Below are positions 45,223 through 53,976 of a DNA stretch of 64,000 nt, one piece after another. The translations under genes and the position numbers were made by a program. The stretch is from an uncultured Allofournierella sp. GTDB lineage: Bacteria > Bacillota > Clostridia > Oscillospirales > Ruminococcaceae. The number at the start of each line of letters is the position of its first letter. The first letter of the stretch is position 1. The stretch is taken from assembly GCA_944382775.1 (NCBI GenBank), contig CALWNI010000068.1:1-64000 (forward strand). Direction: 5' to 3'. The notes below the pieces were generated by a model. The model saw nothing but the letters and a program-made list of their open reading frames with translations, had not been told where the DNA came from and searched no databases.

Positions 45223-46554
45223 TTACTTTGCATTTAGCGCAGCCATTGTGATGTAATTGTAAGGCTGGTTAAAGTGCGGCAAGAAGAACAAATCCAGCAA
45301 TTTTAATTTATCAATGGTTAACTTTTCTTGAATTGCCAAAGAGAACATATGCAAACCCATAGACACATCATAATCCGACATCATCTGTGCACCTAGGATA
45401 ATACGAGTGTTTTTATCGTATACAATTTTTACGCTGGTATGGGTGTTTCCGGATTCAATAAAGGCTGCCTTTTGCCAATCGGTATACTCCGTAACCAAAA
45501 CATCCATGCCCAAAGCTTTTGCACGATGTTCCGAAAGTCCCGTACTAAATAGATTCAACCCCCAAATGGAAATACCGTTGGAACCTTGTACACCGGGGCT
45601 TTCCAAGGTTGTACCACATGCGTTGTGTGCAGCTAAAATACCAGAACGAACAGCGTTGGTAGCCAGTGCAATATAGTCATCGCTCTGTAATGCATTGTTA
45701 TATACGGTAGCACAATCGCCTACTGCGTAAACATCTGCATCACTGGTGCGCTGGCAGCGATCGACCAAATATGCACCGCGTAAGGTTTTTAAATGCTCCC
45801 CGCCCAAAGCAGTGTTCGGACGGAAGCCGATTGCAAACACTACCATATCGGTTTCAAAGGTTCCGTTGGAGGTTACCACACGAGTTACTTTTCCGTTTTC
45901 GCCCTCTAATCCACAAACGGAACGGCCAAAGCAAAGTTCTACACCGTGTTCCGCCATATTTTGTGCCATTTTATCACAATAATCCTTGTCGTAGTAATTC
46001 GACAGGCAGGTTTCAGCACAATCAATCAGCCGAGTTTTTTGACCGTTGCGTACAAAAGCTTCTGCCAATTCAACACCGATATAGCCGGCTCCCACAACGG
46101 TTACGCTGCGAATGGTGTCATTGGCTAATTTATCCACCACCTGCTGTGCATCTTGGAACAATTTCACATACTGTACGTTCTCTAGTTCCATGCCGGGCAA
46201 ATTGGGACGAATGGGATTGGAACCGGTTGCCAAAATCAATTTATCATAAGCCTGCTCATAACTGGTTCCATCGGTTCCTTTTGCGTAAACGATTTTATTT
46301 TTATAGTCAATGGAAGTAACTTCGGTTTCCATGTGAACCATGGCACCTTTTTGCTCCAACTGTTCTTTCGAGCTGTAAAACAAGCCTTGCGGCCCACTAA
46401 TCTGATGACCAATCCATAAAGCCATACCACATCCCAAAAAACTAATATTGCTATTTCGATCAAATACATGTACCTTTGCATTTGAGTCGTTATCTAAAAT
46501 TGTGTTAATTGCAGCAGTACCTGCATGGTTTGCGCCAATGACTACGATATTCAT
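45223..46554 (-). CDS. NADH oxidase / CoA-disulfide reductase family FAD protein (Nox)
   Basis: A 443-residue two-dinucleotide-domain flavoprotein. FAD site VVIGANHAGTAA (4-15), the redox Cys42 in SFLGCGMALW (38-47), NAD site VVGAGYIGVELAE (about 158-170) and the C-terminal dimer domain with FLPHFNQPYNY. This matches the NADH oxidase/peroxidase/CoADR group; the single redox Cys at 42 is the classical position. Likely a water-forming NADH oxidase that removes O2 in an anaerobe. ATG at 46554 with GAGAGG upstream (7 codons of extra frame ignored). It shares its neighbourhood with the hcp-hemerythrin stress cluster. Confidence 0.9.
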   Translation of the reverse strand: MNIVVIGANHAGTAAINTILDNDSNAKVHVFDRNSNISFLGCGMALWIGHQISGPQGLFYSSKEQLEQKGAMVHMETEVTSIDYKNKIVYAKGTDGTSYEQAYDKLILATGSNPIRPNLPGMELENVQYVKLFQDAQQVVDKLANDTIRSVTVVGAGYIGVELAEAFVRNGQKTRLIDCAETCLSNYYDKDYCDKMAQNMAEHGVELCFGRSVCGLEGENGKVTRVVTSNGTFETDMVVFAIGFRPNTALGGEHLKTLRGAYLVDRCQRTSDADVYAVGDCATVYNNALQSDDYIALATNAVRSGILAAHNACGTTLESPGVQGSNGISIWGLNLFSTGLSEHRAKALGMDVLVTEYTDWQKAAFIESGNTHTSVKIVYDKNTRIILGAQMMSDYDVSMGLHMFSLAIQEKLTIDKLKLLDLFFLPHFNQPYNYITMAALNAK

Positions 46555-46686
46555 ATATTTATACCTCTCTTTCATGGTTGAAACCTTGTAACCTAACTAT
46601 ACCTTTTTACTCCACGTATGTCAATGCTAAATTTATAACAATGTATTCAATTTGTTGTATTTTTAACCACCTTTTGCTTTTAAAAC

Positions 46687-46724
46687 AAAACCCTCTCTTG
46701 AAAACGGTTTCAAAAGAGGGTTTT
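46687..46724 (-). terminator. Terminator of the unclassified secreted protein gene
   Basis: AAAACCCTCTCTTGAAA (46687-46703) with complement (46708-46724) around ACGG; 14 bases past the stop. Confidence 0.85.
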
Positions 46725-46737
46725 ATCGGTATTTTCT

Positions 46738-47838
46738 TTAATCGCGGTTACGCATTAAAACTAAAACAAGGAGAAATGCTACCGCTGTCACGATTGCTCC
46801 ATAAGCAAAAAATCGAGGGGTTTTCCAAGCAGCAGCTGTTTTATCTCCTTTTTCTGCGGTCTGTACTTCGCTTATAGCATTTGATTCGACCGATTCGGTT
46901 GGAGCACTTTGTATCGAATCCACTGTTACCACCTGACCTTGCAGTAAAGTGCCAATTGTATCGGCCATTAAACTGCATACGGCATTTAAAGGCTGCTGCA
47001 TTGAGGGAACAATTACGGTGTTTTTCTCGTCATCTAAGGTGATGTATTCTTTTGACATTAAAAACAGCTGCACCCCGGAATCGTTAAAAAAAGTATCTTT
47101 TACAGTTGCCCGAAAGGATGCAGTATCACCGGTATCAACGGTTCCAAATTGAGTTTGTACAAACCGATAGACGCGGCTATACTCGTCGATTTGTTTGTAA
47201 TATGCAGCTAATTGTTCGGCCAAATTGGATTGTTTGGTTAAGGCACTGCCAATGTTTACGCCATCCAGGTCTGCAATCCAATCACTTTGTGGAAATAGGC
47301 TGTCGTTTTCCTGTTTGGTGGCAAAATACGGTGCAAGTGCTTGAATACATTCTTCTTCGCTTTTCGAAGAACCCTTTATCTGCTCGGCCAGCTGAATGCA
47401 ATCGCCACCCCAGGTGCAAACCACCGCTACCCCTTTATAAGCTGCTCCAATACCTGCAATTAAGTGTACAAAATCAAGCTGTTCCCCTGTTTCCTTAATT
47501 GTTATTAGCTGTTGTTGCTGAAGTTGCGCCAAATGCGGTGACTGGTTTTCCACATACGATGCAAAGGCGGTATCAACAGAGCCTAAAATCATGTCCCATG
47601 TAAAATCGGTATACCGTTTTGAACGAATATAATTGATGGTCAAATCCAACGCTTGCGCATTGCTCTGGTTTTGTTGAATATACGCATCTGCCAGTTGTTG
47701 CAGTTCATCCACTTGCTGAATTAAGCCGGTTAAATTTTTGGGGGATTCTGCATAGGCATTGCCCGGAACAATCGAGAAAAGCAAAACTACACTTACAATC
47801 CAAGCAATCCAGCGCACGTTTTTCTTTGTTTGCGCCAT
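46738..47838 (-). CDS. Unclassified secreted, C-terminally membrane-anchored protein
   Basis: A 366-residue protein that I do not recognise. A signal peptide (about 10-30, AYA cleavage) is followed by a helical, Gln-rich domain, and a C-terminal hydrophobic helix (about 342-362) with a basic end, so the protein is probably displayed outside the membrane. The middle holds acid/His/Trp motifs that look conserved: LDFVHLIAGIGAAY (121-134), TWGGDC (142-147) and SDWIADLDGVNIG (185-197), with Cys141/Cys147 nearby. Such spaced Asp/His residues suggest an enzyme or metal site. GGAGGA precedes the ATG. It follows hcpR by 14 bases on the same strand, so it may be co-transcribed with the regulator. Confidence 0.6.
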   Translation of the reverse strand: MAQTKKNVRWIAWIVSVVLLFSIVPGNAYAESPKNLTGLIQQVDELQQLADAYIQQNQSNAQALDLTINYIRSKRYTDFTWDMILGSVDTAFASYVENQSPHLAQLQQQQLITIKETGEQLDFVHLIAGIGAAYKGVAVVCTWGGDCIQLAEQIKGSSKSEEECIQALAPYFATKQENDSLFPQSDWIADLDGVNIGSALTKQSNLAEQLAAYYKQIDEYSRVYRFVQTQFGTVDTGDTASFRATVKDTFFNDSGVQLFLMSKEYITLDDEKNTVIVPSMQQPLNAVCSLMADTIGTLLQGQVVTVDSIQSAPTESVESNAISEVQTAEKGDKTAAAWKTPRFFAYGAIVTAVAFLLVLVLMRNRD

Positions 47839-47852
47839 CGTAATTCCTCCTT

Positions 47853-48527
47853 TTAAAACGATTCCGGCAGTTCAAATAATTGGAATTTGCTTTTTTCGCA
47901 ATGCAAGATACCCTCACGTTGCAATTTGCTTAATTCGGTGGACATGGCACTTCGGTCAACCGATAGATAATCTGCCAGCTCCTGCCGATTGTATGGAATA
48001 ACAAATTCGCTTTTGCCCGCACGTGCAGCTTCCCCCGATAAATATGACAGCAGCTTTTCCCGTGTTGTTTTTTGTGCCATGTGCTCCACCTTCTGGGTTA
48101 ACATCAGATTTCGTGCTGCTAATACAGTGAGCAGATTTTGAATCAGCTTTGTGTGAAAATTACAGGCGGCTGTGCAAACCTGTAAAATCCGCCCGATATC
48201 CAAAAACAAAATTTGGCTATTCTTTGCGGCGATTACACTAACGGTCAATGGTTCATTGGGCAAGCAAGCATACGACTCTGCAAAGATTTGACCGGGTCCG
48301 GAACGGCCGATAATCACCCGATTGCCCCAAAAATCTTCTTTTACAATGTGTACGGTTCCGCTGATAACAAAGCCCATTTTTTGAATGGAGTTTCCCCGAT
48401 GAAGTACAAATTCACCTTTTTTGAAATCAACGGTTTCAGCCTTTAAGCAATTTAATAGAATGCTCAGTTCGTTTTCTGAAATCCCTTGAAAAAGCTTTGC
48501 ATTTTTAATGGACGAATTGATTTCCAA
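47853..48527 (-). CDS. hcpR: Crp/Fnr-family regulator, probable HcpR
   Basis: A 224-residue Crp/Fnr regulator: N-terminal cNMP-binding-like beta roll (about 15-110, GEFVLHRGN, GRSGPGQIFAE) and a C-terminal winged helix (NRQELADYLSVDRSAMSTELSKL, about 170-192). No Fnr-type cluster of four cysteines is seen; a CTAAC segment (near 120) is the only Cys pair. It is transcribed divergently from ferredoxin-hcp-hemerythrin, the arrangement of HcpR regulators of hcp in anaerobes, so the HcpR call rests on context. HcpR proteins respond to nitrosative stress. Start at the TTG at 48527 with AAGGAG upstream; an ATG 12 codons earlier precedes the ribosome site. Confidence 0.75.
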   Translation of the reverse strand: MEINSSIKNAKLFQGISENELSILLNCLKAETVDFKKGEFVLHRGNSIQKMGFVISGTVHIVKEDFWGNRVIIGRSGPGQIFAESYACLPNEPLTVSVIAAKNSQILFLDIGRILQVCTAACNFHTKLIQNLLTVLAARNLMLTQKVEHMAQKTTREKLLSYLSGEAARAGKSEFVIPYNRQELADYLSVDRSAMSTELSKLQREGILHCEKSKFQLFELPESF

Positions 48528-48574
48528 TGTTTTTTCTCCTTTTTTATTTTGTTGGAAATACAACAGACTGTTTG

Positions 48575-48603
48575 TGATAATTCTAGTATACTTAGCGTGT
48601 CAA
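48575..48603 (-). promoter_or_regulatory. Probable promoter of hcpR
   Basis: Minus-strand TTGACA (48598-48603), 17 bases, TTATCA (48575-48580). The -35 box overlaps the palindrome at 48599-48617, suggesting autoregulation. Confidence 0.55.
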
Positions 48604-48617
48604 GTCAATTACATGAC
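48587..48617 (+). promoter_or_regulatory. Crp/Fnr-type operator and -10 box before ferredoxin-hcp
   Basis: GTCAAGT-CAATT-ACATGAC (48599-48617) is an imperfect palindrome (GTCAxGT...ACxTGAC). A TATACT (48587-48592) lies just upstream for the plus strand with no good -35. The site lies at the expected transcription start of the hcp operon and over the hcpR -35, so it could repress both directions. Confidence 0.5.
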
Positions 48618-48654
48618 GAAACAAAAGCAATTACACATTGGAGAAATAACCGAT

Positions 48655-48837
48655 ATGAGAATGAAAGTAAACGACACCTGCATTGGATGCGGGCTATGTG
48701 CAGTCACCTGCCCAGACGTATTTTATATGGAATCCGGTGTTGCTCATGCCATTGATGCAGAAATTGATGAAGCAAACCTTGACACTGCACAGGATGTGTT
48801 GGAAAACTGCCCTGTTAGTGCAATTGAAGAAGTATAA
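48655..48837 (+). CDS. Small [4Fe-4S] ferredoxin
   Basis: A 60-residue monocluster ferredoxin. Ligands Cys9, Cys12, Cys15 (CIGCGLC) and Cys52 (NCPVSAI) bind one [4Fe-4S]; Cys19 is a fifth cysteine, and the second cluster of clostridial 2[4Fe-4S] ferredoxins is absent. In HcpR regulons a small ferredoxin-type protein (FrdX) is commonly paired with hcp and is thought to feed it electrons. GGAG lies 11 bases before the ATG at 48655. The hcp start is 32 bases downstream. Confidence 0.88.
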   Translation: MRMKVNDTCIGCGLCAVTCPDVFYMESGVAHAIDAEIDEANLDTAQDVLENCPVSAIEEV

Positions 48838-48869
48838 CAATCTTACAGAGCAAATAAGGAGATACTACA

Positions 48870-50702
48870 ATGGAAAATAAAATGTTTTGTTATCAATGTC
48901 AAGAAACCGCAGGCTGCACCGGATGCACACAGGCCGGTGTTTGCGGCAAAACCCCGCGCACTGCAAAACTGCAGGATTTGTTGATTTATACCACCAAAGG
49001 CCTTGCAGCGGTAACCACCCAGCTGCGCAACGAAGGAAAAACGGTTGCTCCTGAATTGAATCATTGGATTAGCGAAAACCTGTTTATCACCATCACCAAC
49101 GCAAACTTTGATGATGAGGTTATTTTAGGCAGAATCCGTGGCACCATGCAGCATGCACAAACTTTGATTGCTCAGCTGGAGGATTCCACCCACCTGCCCG
49201 AAGCCAGCTTGTATCAGGCACAGAGCGATGCCGAGTTGGAAGAAAAGGCTGCTCAGGTTGGTGTACTCTCTACCGAAAACGAAGACATCCGCAGTCTGCG
49301 TGAACTGATTACCTACGGCCTAAAGGGTATGGCTGCTTACACCAAACACGCCAATGCACTGGGCAAAGAAAATGAGGCAACCGATGCCTTTGCACAGTCT
49401 GCTCTGGCTAAGTTGTTGGATGACACTCTGTCTGCCGATGAGCTGATTGCACTTACTCTGGAAACCGGTAAGTTTGGTGTGGATGCAATGGCTGCTTTGG
49501 ACGCTGCGAATACCGGTGCCTACGGCAACCCCGAAATTACCAAGGTAAACATTGGCGTACGCTCCAATCCCGGTATTTTGATTTCCGGTCATGACCTGCA
49601 TGATTTGGAAATGTTGCTGGAGCAGACCGAGGGCACCGGTGTGGATGTTTATACTCACTCAGAAATGCTGCCTGCACATTACTACCCTGCCTTTAAGAAA
49701 TACAAGCACTTTGCCGGCAACTACGGCAACGCTTGGTGGAAGCAAAAGGAAGAATTTGAATCCTTCAATGGCCCCATTCTGCTCACCACAAACTGCCTGG
49801 TTCCTCCCAAGGAAAGCTACAAAGACCGCGTTTACACTACCGGCGCCGTTGGCTTTGCCGGCTGCAAGCACATTCCCGGCGGCGTAGGTGAAACCAAGGA
49901 CTTCTCTGCCTTGATTGAGCATGCAAAACGTTGTGCTGCTCCCACCGAAATCGAAACCGGTGAAATTGTGGGTGGTTTTGCTCACAATCAGGTACTTGCT
50001 TTGGCTGATCAGGTTGTTGCTGCGGTTCAAAGCGGTGCAATCAAAAAGTTTGTGGTTATGGCTGGCTGTGATGGCCGTGCTAAGAGCCGCAACTACTATA
50101 CCGAATTTGCGAAAGCATTGCCCAAGGATACCGTTATTTTAACCGCTGGCTGTGCAAAATACAAATATAACAAGCTGGATTTGGGTGATATCAACGGCAT
50201 CCCCCGTGTTCTGGATGCAGGTCAGTGCAATGACTCCTATTCTTTGGCTGTTATCGCACTGAAGCTGAAAGAGATATTCGGTTTGGATGATATTAACGAC
50301 CTGCCCATTGTATACAACATTGCATGGTACGAGCAAAAAGCTGTGATTGTACTGCTGGCATTGCTGTACCTGGGCGTAAAGAACATCCACTTGGGACCCA
50401 CCCTGCCTGCGTTCCTGTCTGCGAATGTGGCAAAGGTTCTGGTTGAGAATTTCGGTATTGCCGGTATCACCACTGTGGAGAACGATATGAAGTTATTCTT
50501 TGGTGAAGAAGTTACCGCAGGTATCACTTCCGATATGCGTATTGGTGATATTTTAAAGCAGTATCCCAATGCTGCTGAAGTTCTGACCGGTTTTGGCATG
50601 CATTGTTTGGGCTGCCCCGCCTCTCAGATGGAATCGTTGAAAGACGCCTGCATGGTTCATGGCATTGACGTGGAATCTGTTTTGAGCAAGCTGAACGGCT
50701 AA
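48870..50702 (+). CDS. hcp: Hydroxylamine reductase/hybrid cluster protein Hcp with C-terminal DUF1858 domain
   Basis: A 610-residue Hcp. The N-terminal cluster ligands follow [20 protein letters not shown] (7-26; spacing Cx2Cx8Cx5C), and the hybrid-cluster region follows ([60 protein letters not shown]). Hcp reduces NO and hydroxylamine and protects anaerobes from nitrosative stress. Residues 552-610 add a DUF1858 (ScdA-N-like) domain with CLGC (579-582), a redox-disulfide-type module not present in ordinary 540-550 residue Hcps. AAGGAG precedes the ATG. Codon use is as biased as in rpsB/tsf, implying high expression. Confidence 0.96.
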   Translation: MENKMFCYQCQETAGCTGCTQAGVCGKTPRTAKLQDLLIYTTKGLAAVTTQLRNEGKTVAPELNHWISENLFITITNANFDDEVILGRIRGTMQHAQTLIAQLEDSTHLPEASLYQAQSDAELEEKAAQVGVLSTENEDIRSLRELITYGLKGMAAYTKHANALGKENEATDAFAQSALAKLLDDTLSADELIALTLETGKFGVDAMAALDAANTGAYGNPEITKVNIGVRSNPGILISGHDLHDLEMLLEQTEGTGVDVYTHSEMLPAHYYPAFKKYKHFAGNYGNAWWKQKEEFESFNGPILLTTNCLVPPKESYKDRVYTTGAVGFAGCKHIPGGVGETKDFSALIEHAKRCAAPTEIETGEIVGGFAHNQVLALADQVVAAVQSGAIKKFVVMAGCDGRAKSRNYYTEFAKALPKDTVILTAGCAKYKYNKLDLGDINGIPRVLDAGQCNDSYSLAVIALKLKEIFGLDDINDLPIVYNIAWYEQKAVIVLLALLYLGVKNIHLGPTLPAFLSANVAKVLVENFGIAGITTVENDMKLFFGEEVTAGITSDMRIGDILKQYPNAAEVLTGFGMHCLGCPASQMESLKDACMVHGIDVESVLSKLNG

Positions 50703-50745
50703 GCTGTTTTATCCCCTAATTTCATTATGTAACAGGAGATTTTTT

Positions 50746-51354
50746 ATGAGTGCTTTTTTAGGCCCCATTCATCATAAGATGTATCAGAAAATCATGGCAC
50801 AAAGCAATTTTGCCCTGCAAATTGCAGCATTTTCTGACCAACAAGGTTGGACCGTTGATTTAGAAAATCAAATCCGTTCTGATTTTCCCCTGCCGCAAGG
50901 CAATTTGGAAGAAATTATTGATTTAAATAACATTCATGGTTGGCTGAGCAAACATGTAGAAGATGCAGAAATGCGCTTGGCTATTGCGGTTCAATCTTCT
51001 GTAAAAAACAATCCACAACACGCACAAGCACTGCTTGATTTTATCCAAAGCAATGCCGAGCAGGCTGCATCGTTTGCGGTTTCCCCTTCTCAAAATTGCA
51101 GTGAATTGTGGCAAAAGATGGACTTGTATTGGTTGGACGGTATGCCCTGTGATCGTGGCGTTCAGTTTTTGTGCACCGATGAAAACAAAGTAACCTGGAG
51201 CATTGACCCTGCACAACATACATTTGGTTGGGATAATTCTTGTGTTTTGTGCTATAATGAACTGCGTTGGACTTGGCTGAATGCGTTTGTCAGCCGCCAG
51301 GGTTTTGTATTAAAACGTTTGAACGATTTAACCTTCTGTTTAACAAAGGAGTAA
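50746..51354 (+). CDS. Unknown protein within the hcp-hemerythrin operon
   Basis: A 202-residue soluble protein with no recognised family. It starts MSAFLGPIHHKMYQKI; similar GPIHxxxYxKI openings occur in uncharacterised clostridial proteins linked to hcp or hemerythrin genes (memory, not checked). The C-terminal half is rich in Trp and Cys: CDRGVQFLC, WSIDPAQHTFGWDNSCVLCYNEL and RWTWLNAF. Two Cys pairs and several His could bind a metal. CAGGAG precedes the ATG. It is 43 bases after hcp and 7 bases before the hemerythrin gene, so it is co-transcribed with both. Confidence 0.72.
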   Translation: MSAFLGPIHHKMYQKIMAQSNFALQIAAFSDQQGWTVDLENQIRSDFPLPQGNLEEIIDLNNIHGWLSKHVEDAEMRLAIAVQSSVKNNPQHAQALLDFIQSNAEQAASFAVSPSQNCSELWQKMDLYWLDGMPCDRGVQFLCTDENKVTWSIDPAQHTFGWDNSCVLCYNELRWTWLNAFVSRQGFVLKRLNDLTFCLTKE

Positions 51355-51361
51355 CACGAAC

Positions 51362-51865
51362 ATGATGGAACTTGTTAAAACCTTACGCCAAGAGCATGAC
51401 GAAATTTGGGCATTTACCGAACGCATGCAGCAGATGTGTGTGGATTTTATGGAAAACAATCAGTTTGACGAGCAGGCATTTCGCCAAGCCATTCAATTTA
51501 TCCGTGAATTTGCAGATAAAGAGCATCATCAAAAAGAAGAGCGGCTGCTGTTCCGTGCTATGACCGATGAGTTAGGCTCGCTGGCTGTTAATCTAATTCA
51601 GCACGGTATGTTGGTTGAGCATGACCAGGCACGTTTGTATGTATCGGATTTAGAGCAAGCTGTAACCGCTTATGCACAAACCAAAGAGGCTGTTCATAAA
51701 CTGAACATTTTGGCAAATGCTACAAGCTATTGTGCACACATTCGCCGCCATATCGAAAAAGAAAACGATGCGGTTTATCCTTTTGCCGAGCGTTCTCTGA
51801 AGCCGGAAACCATTGCGGCTTTAGAACAGGAGTTTGCATTGGAGCAGCAAAACAAAAACAACTAA
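51362..51865 (+). CDS. Hemerythrin-domain (HHE) protein
   Basis: A 167-residue four-helix hemerythrin-like protein. Expected di-iron ligands: His12 with Glu15 (EHDEIW), KEHHQKEE (about 57-64), VEHDQAR (about 84-90) and HIRRHIEKENDAVYP (about 124-138). Such proteins bind O2 or repair iron-sulfur damage (YtfE/ScdA-like). Either ATG at 51362 or at 51365 may serve. It is the last gene of ferredoxin-hcp-unknown-hemerythrin. The ScdA-N-like domain normally fused to YtfE is here attached to Hcp instead. Confidence 0.9.
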   Translation: MMELVKTLRQEHDEIWAFTERMQQMCVDFMENNQFDEQAFRQAIQFIREFADKEHHQKEERLLFRAMTDELGSLAVNLIQHGMLVEHDQARLYVSDLEQAVTAYAQTKEAVHKLNILANATSYCAHIRRHIEKENDAVYPFAERSLKPETIAALEQEFALEQQNKNN

Positions 51866-51902
51866 GCTACGGTTAGCACATTGTTTTAGATTTTTGTAAC
51901 AG

Positions 51903-51955
51903 AACACACCGAGATTTCCTTTGTTTTTATCAAGGAGTCTTGGTGTGTTTTTTTG
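51903..51955 (+). terminator. Terminator of the hcp operon
   Basis: AACACACC...CTTTG pairs with CAAGG...GGTGTGTT (51903-51923, 51931-51949), then a run of seven T. Confidence 0.75.
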
Positions 51956-51984
51956 TTGAATTTTGTTACCCATTGATTTAAACA

Positions 51985-52013
51985 TGGACTTTTGTTGAAT
52001 AATCTGGTATACT
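51985..52013 (+). promoter_or_regulatory. Promoter of the AraC regulator, extended -10
   Basis: TGGACT (51985-51990), 17 bases, TGG-TATACT (52005-52013, extended -10). The same TGGACT-17-TAT.AT layout precedes the HIT gene. Confidence 0.6.
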
Positions 52014-52093
52014 AAATTGCATTACAGCCATATATGGATTTTCGTGTATTTGGCTGATGGTTTAAGTCAATCTATTCGCTTTGGAGGTGCCCT

Positions 52094-52930
52094 ATGGCCG
52101 AAACCTACAAGCAGTCCTTTAAACAAAATTATACCGATAACGTTGAATTGTCCATTTTCAATTGCGGGTTACAATCCTGTGCCCCCTCTCATACCTGGGG
52201 CCCCGGTGTGCGCGACCATTATCTGATTCACTTGGTAGTAAGCGGACACGGTCAGTATACTGTATGTGGTCGCTCTTATACCCTTGGTGAGGGTGATTTG
52301 TTTTTGGTAAAACCCAATCAGATTGTTACCTATTGCGCCGACCCCAACGACCCATGGGAATATTATTGGGTTGGGTTTAATGGTGCATTTGCCAATAAGT
52401 TGATTCAACAAATCCCCTTTACTGACCAAAATCCGGTATACCATTGTTGTGAGCGAGATGAGTTGCAACAGGCTTTGCTGGCTATTTACCATGCCAGAGG
52501 ACCGGAACCGCGACACGAAGCGGCTATGGTTGGACATTTATACTTATTTCTTTCCAGCTTGATGAAACAGGCGCAAGAATGTGATTCTCGCGTGGGCAAT
52601 GCCAGCTCGCAATATGTTCACGGTGCTATTAAATACATCCAATTTAATTATTCCCATGATATCAGCATTGACGATATCGCTCATGCCGTTGGGGTAAGCC
52701 GAAGCCATTTATATCGAGTGTTTATGAGCAATGTGGGGCAAAGCCCGATTGATTATTTAACCAACTATCGCATTGGGGAAGCGTGTAACTTACTGCGCGA
52801 TTCAAAACTTTCCATTGCAGAAATTGCTGTTTCGGTGGGTTTTTTCGACCAGTTTTATTTTTCTCGTGTATTTAAAAAAACAAAAGGCGTTCCGCCCAGC
52901 CGTTATTTAAACAGTTTAGATAAAAACTGA
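52094..52930 (+). CDS. AraC-family transcriptional regulator
   Basis: A 278-residue AraC regulator: N-terminal cupin ligand domain (about 20-150; WGPGVRDHYLIHLVVSGHGQY, LGEGDLFLVKPNQIV) and C-terminal double helix-turn-helix (ISIDDIAHAVGVSRSHLYRVF and IAEIAVSVGFFDQFYFSRVFKK, about 195-270). This is the RhaR/AraC sugar-responsive type found with sugar uptake genes. GGAGG precedes the ATG. It is followed after 28 bases by an orphan binding protein, a likely partner; no sugar catabolic genes are nearby. Confidence 0.92.
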   Translation: MAETYKQSFKQNYTDNVELSIFNCGLQSCAPSHTWGPGVRDHYLIHLVVSGHGQYTVCGRSYTLGEGDLFLVKPNQIVTYCADPNDPWEYYWVGFNGAFANKLIQQIPFTDQNPVYHCCERDELQQALLAIYHARGPEPRHEAAMVGHLYLFLSSLMKQAQECDSRVGNASSQYVHGAIKYIQFNYSHDISIDDIAHAVGVSRSHLYRVFMSNVGQSPIDYLTNYRIGEACNLLRDSKLSIAEIAVSVGFFDQFYFSRVFKKTKGVPPSRYLNSLDKN

Positions 52931-52958
52931 TTTTCATCACACCAAACAGGAGCACTTT

Positions 52959-53957
52959 ATGAATCGTTTTTCTCATATTATTATTCAATCGTTGATTGTT
53001 CTGCTTGGATTTGCCCTTTGTATCTTATTTTATTTCTATAGCATCGGGGCGTTTCAATCGCCCGCTGCGGTAGGCTACATCCATTCCCCGAAAGAATTGC
53101 CTTATCTGGATTTGGATGCGTTAAAAACGACTTTTTCGCAAGAGTCTGTACCATTTTATGAAGCAGACTCCAGCCTTTCTTATGCACAGGCAGCGGATTA
53201 CTTAATTCAACAAGGTGCACAGGTTTTGATTGTAAATCAAGATACGGACACCATCGACAGTGATTTGCTGCAAATAGCAAATGAAACCGGAACTACGCTA
53301 CTATTTGTAGGGCGTGCCCCTTCGGATGATGCTTTGAGCAGTTATGACAAAGCCTGGTATATTGGCAGTAGCTCTGCCTTAGGCGGCGAACTGCTTGGTT
53401 ATCAACTGGCTCTTGCTTTTCGCGATGGAATAATTGCTGACAGCAACGGCGATCATCTTTTGCAATATTCCTTTTACTTAAGTAACAATGGACCGTATTA
53501 CCAAGAACTAGCATCCCATACTATGGAAGAATGCGAACACTATGGTGTTTTTTCGGACCAAATTCAATACGTTTCAGAAAACGGCGAGGCTTTGGAATTC
53601 ACTGCTGAACAGCTGGCAGGACAACCAAAACCGGAAGCTTTATTGTGCAGTACCACACAAGATGCCCGTATGTTGCATGACTTAGCTGCTCAATTAGGGT
53701 GGTTAGATGGCGATGCACCTGTTCGTATTGCTGCCATTGCACAAAACCCCACCGATGCGCAAGCCTTAATTGCAGACGGCATTTGTTTTGCGGTTTCTTA
53801 TTATAACCCCACTGCCATTGCTCAAACGGTGGCCGATTTTGCTCTGAACAGCTTAATGCAGGAGTATGCGGCACAAAACATTGAGCTTCAGCCCGATGAA
53901 TCCGGCCACTTTTTTGTGCCCTTTGAATTAATTACTTCCCTTGAATCTCAAAACTAA
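52959..53957 (+). CDS. Orphan periplasmic-binding-protein-like (Peripl_BP) lipo- or anchored protein
   Basis: A 332-residue protein: N-terminal signal-anchor (about 8-30, no Cys lipobox), then a type 1 periplasmic-binding fold (about 36-325) resembling galactose/ribose-binding proteins (DYLIQQGAQVLIVNQD, GSSSALGGELLGYQLA, CSTTQDARMLHDLAAQLG). No ABC permease or ATPase gene is near, so it probably senses rather than transports a sugar, perhaps for the AraC regulator upstream. AGGAGC precedes the ATG. Its 3' end overlaps the alternative upstream frame of rlmD but not the real rlmD start. Confidence 0.75.
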   Translation: MNRFSHIIIQSLIVLLGFALCILFYFYSIGAFQSPAAVGYIHSPKELPYLDLDALKTTFSQESVPFYEADSSLSYAQAADYLIQQGAQVLIVNQDTDTIDSDLLQIANETGTTLLFVGRAPSDDALSSYDKAWYIGSSSALGGELLGYQLALAFRDGIIADSNGDHLLQYSFYLSNNGPYYQELASHTMEECEHYGVFSDQIQYVSENGEALEFTAEQLAGQPKPEALLCSTTQDARMLHDLAAQLGWLDGDAPVRIAAIAQNPTDAQALIADGICFAVSYYNPTAIAQTVADFALNSLMQEYAAQNIELQPDESGHFFVPFELITSLESQN

Positions 53958-53976
53958 CAAGAACAGGAGAATTTTT

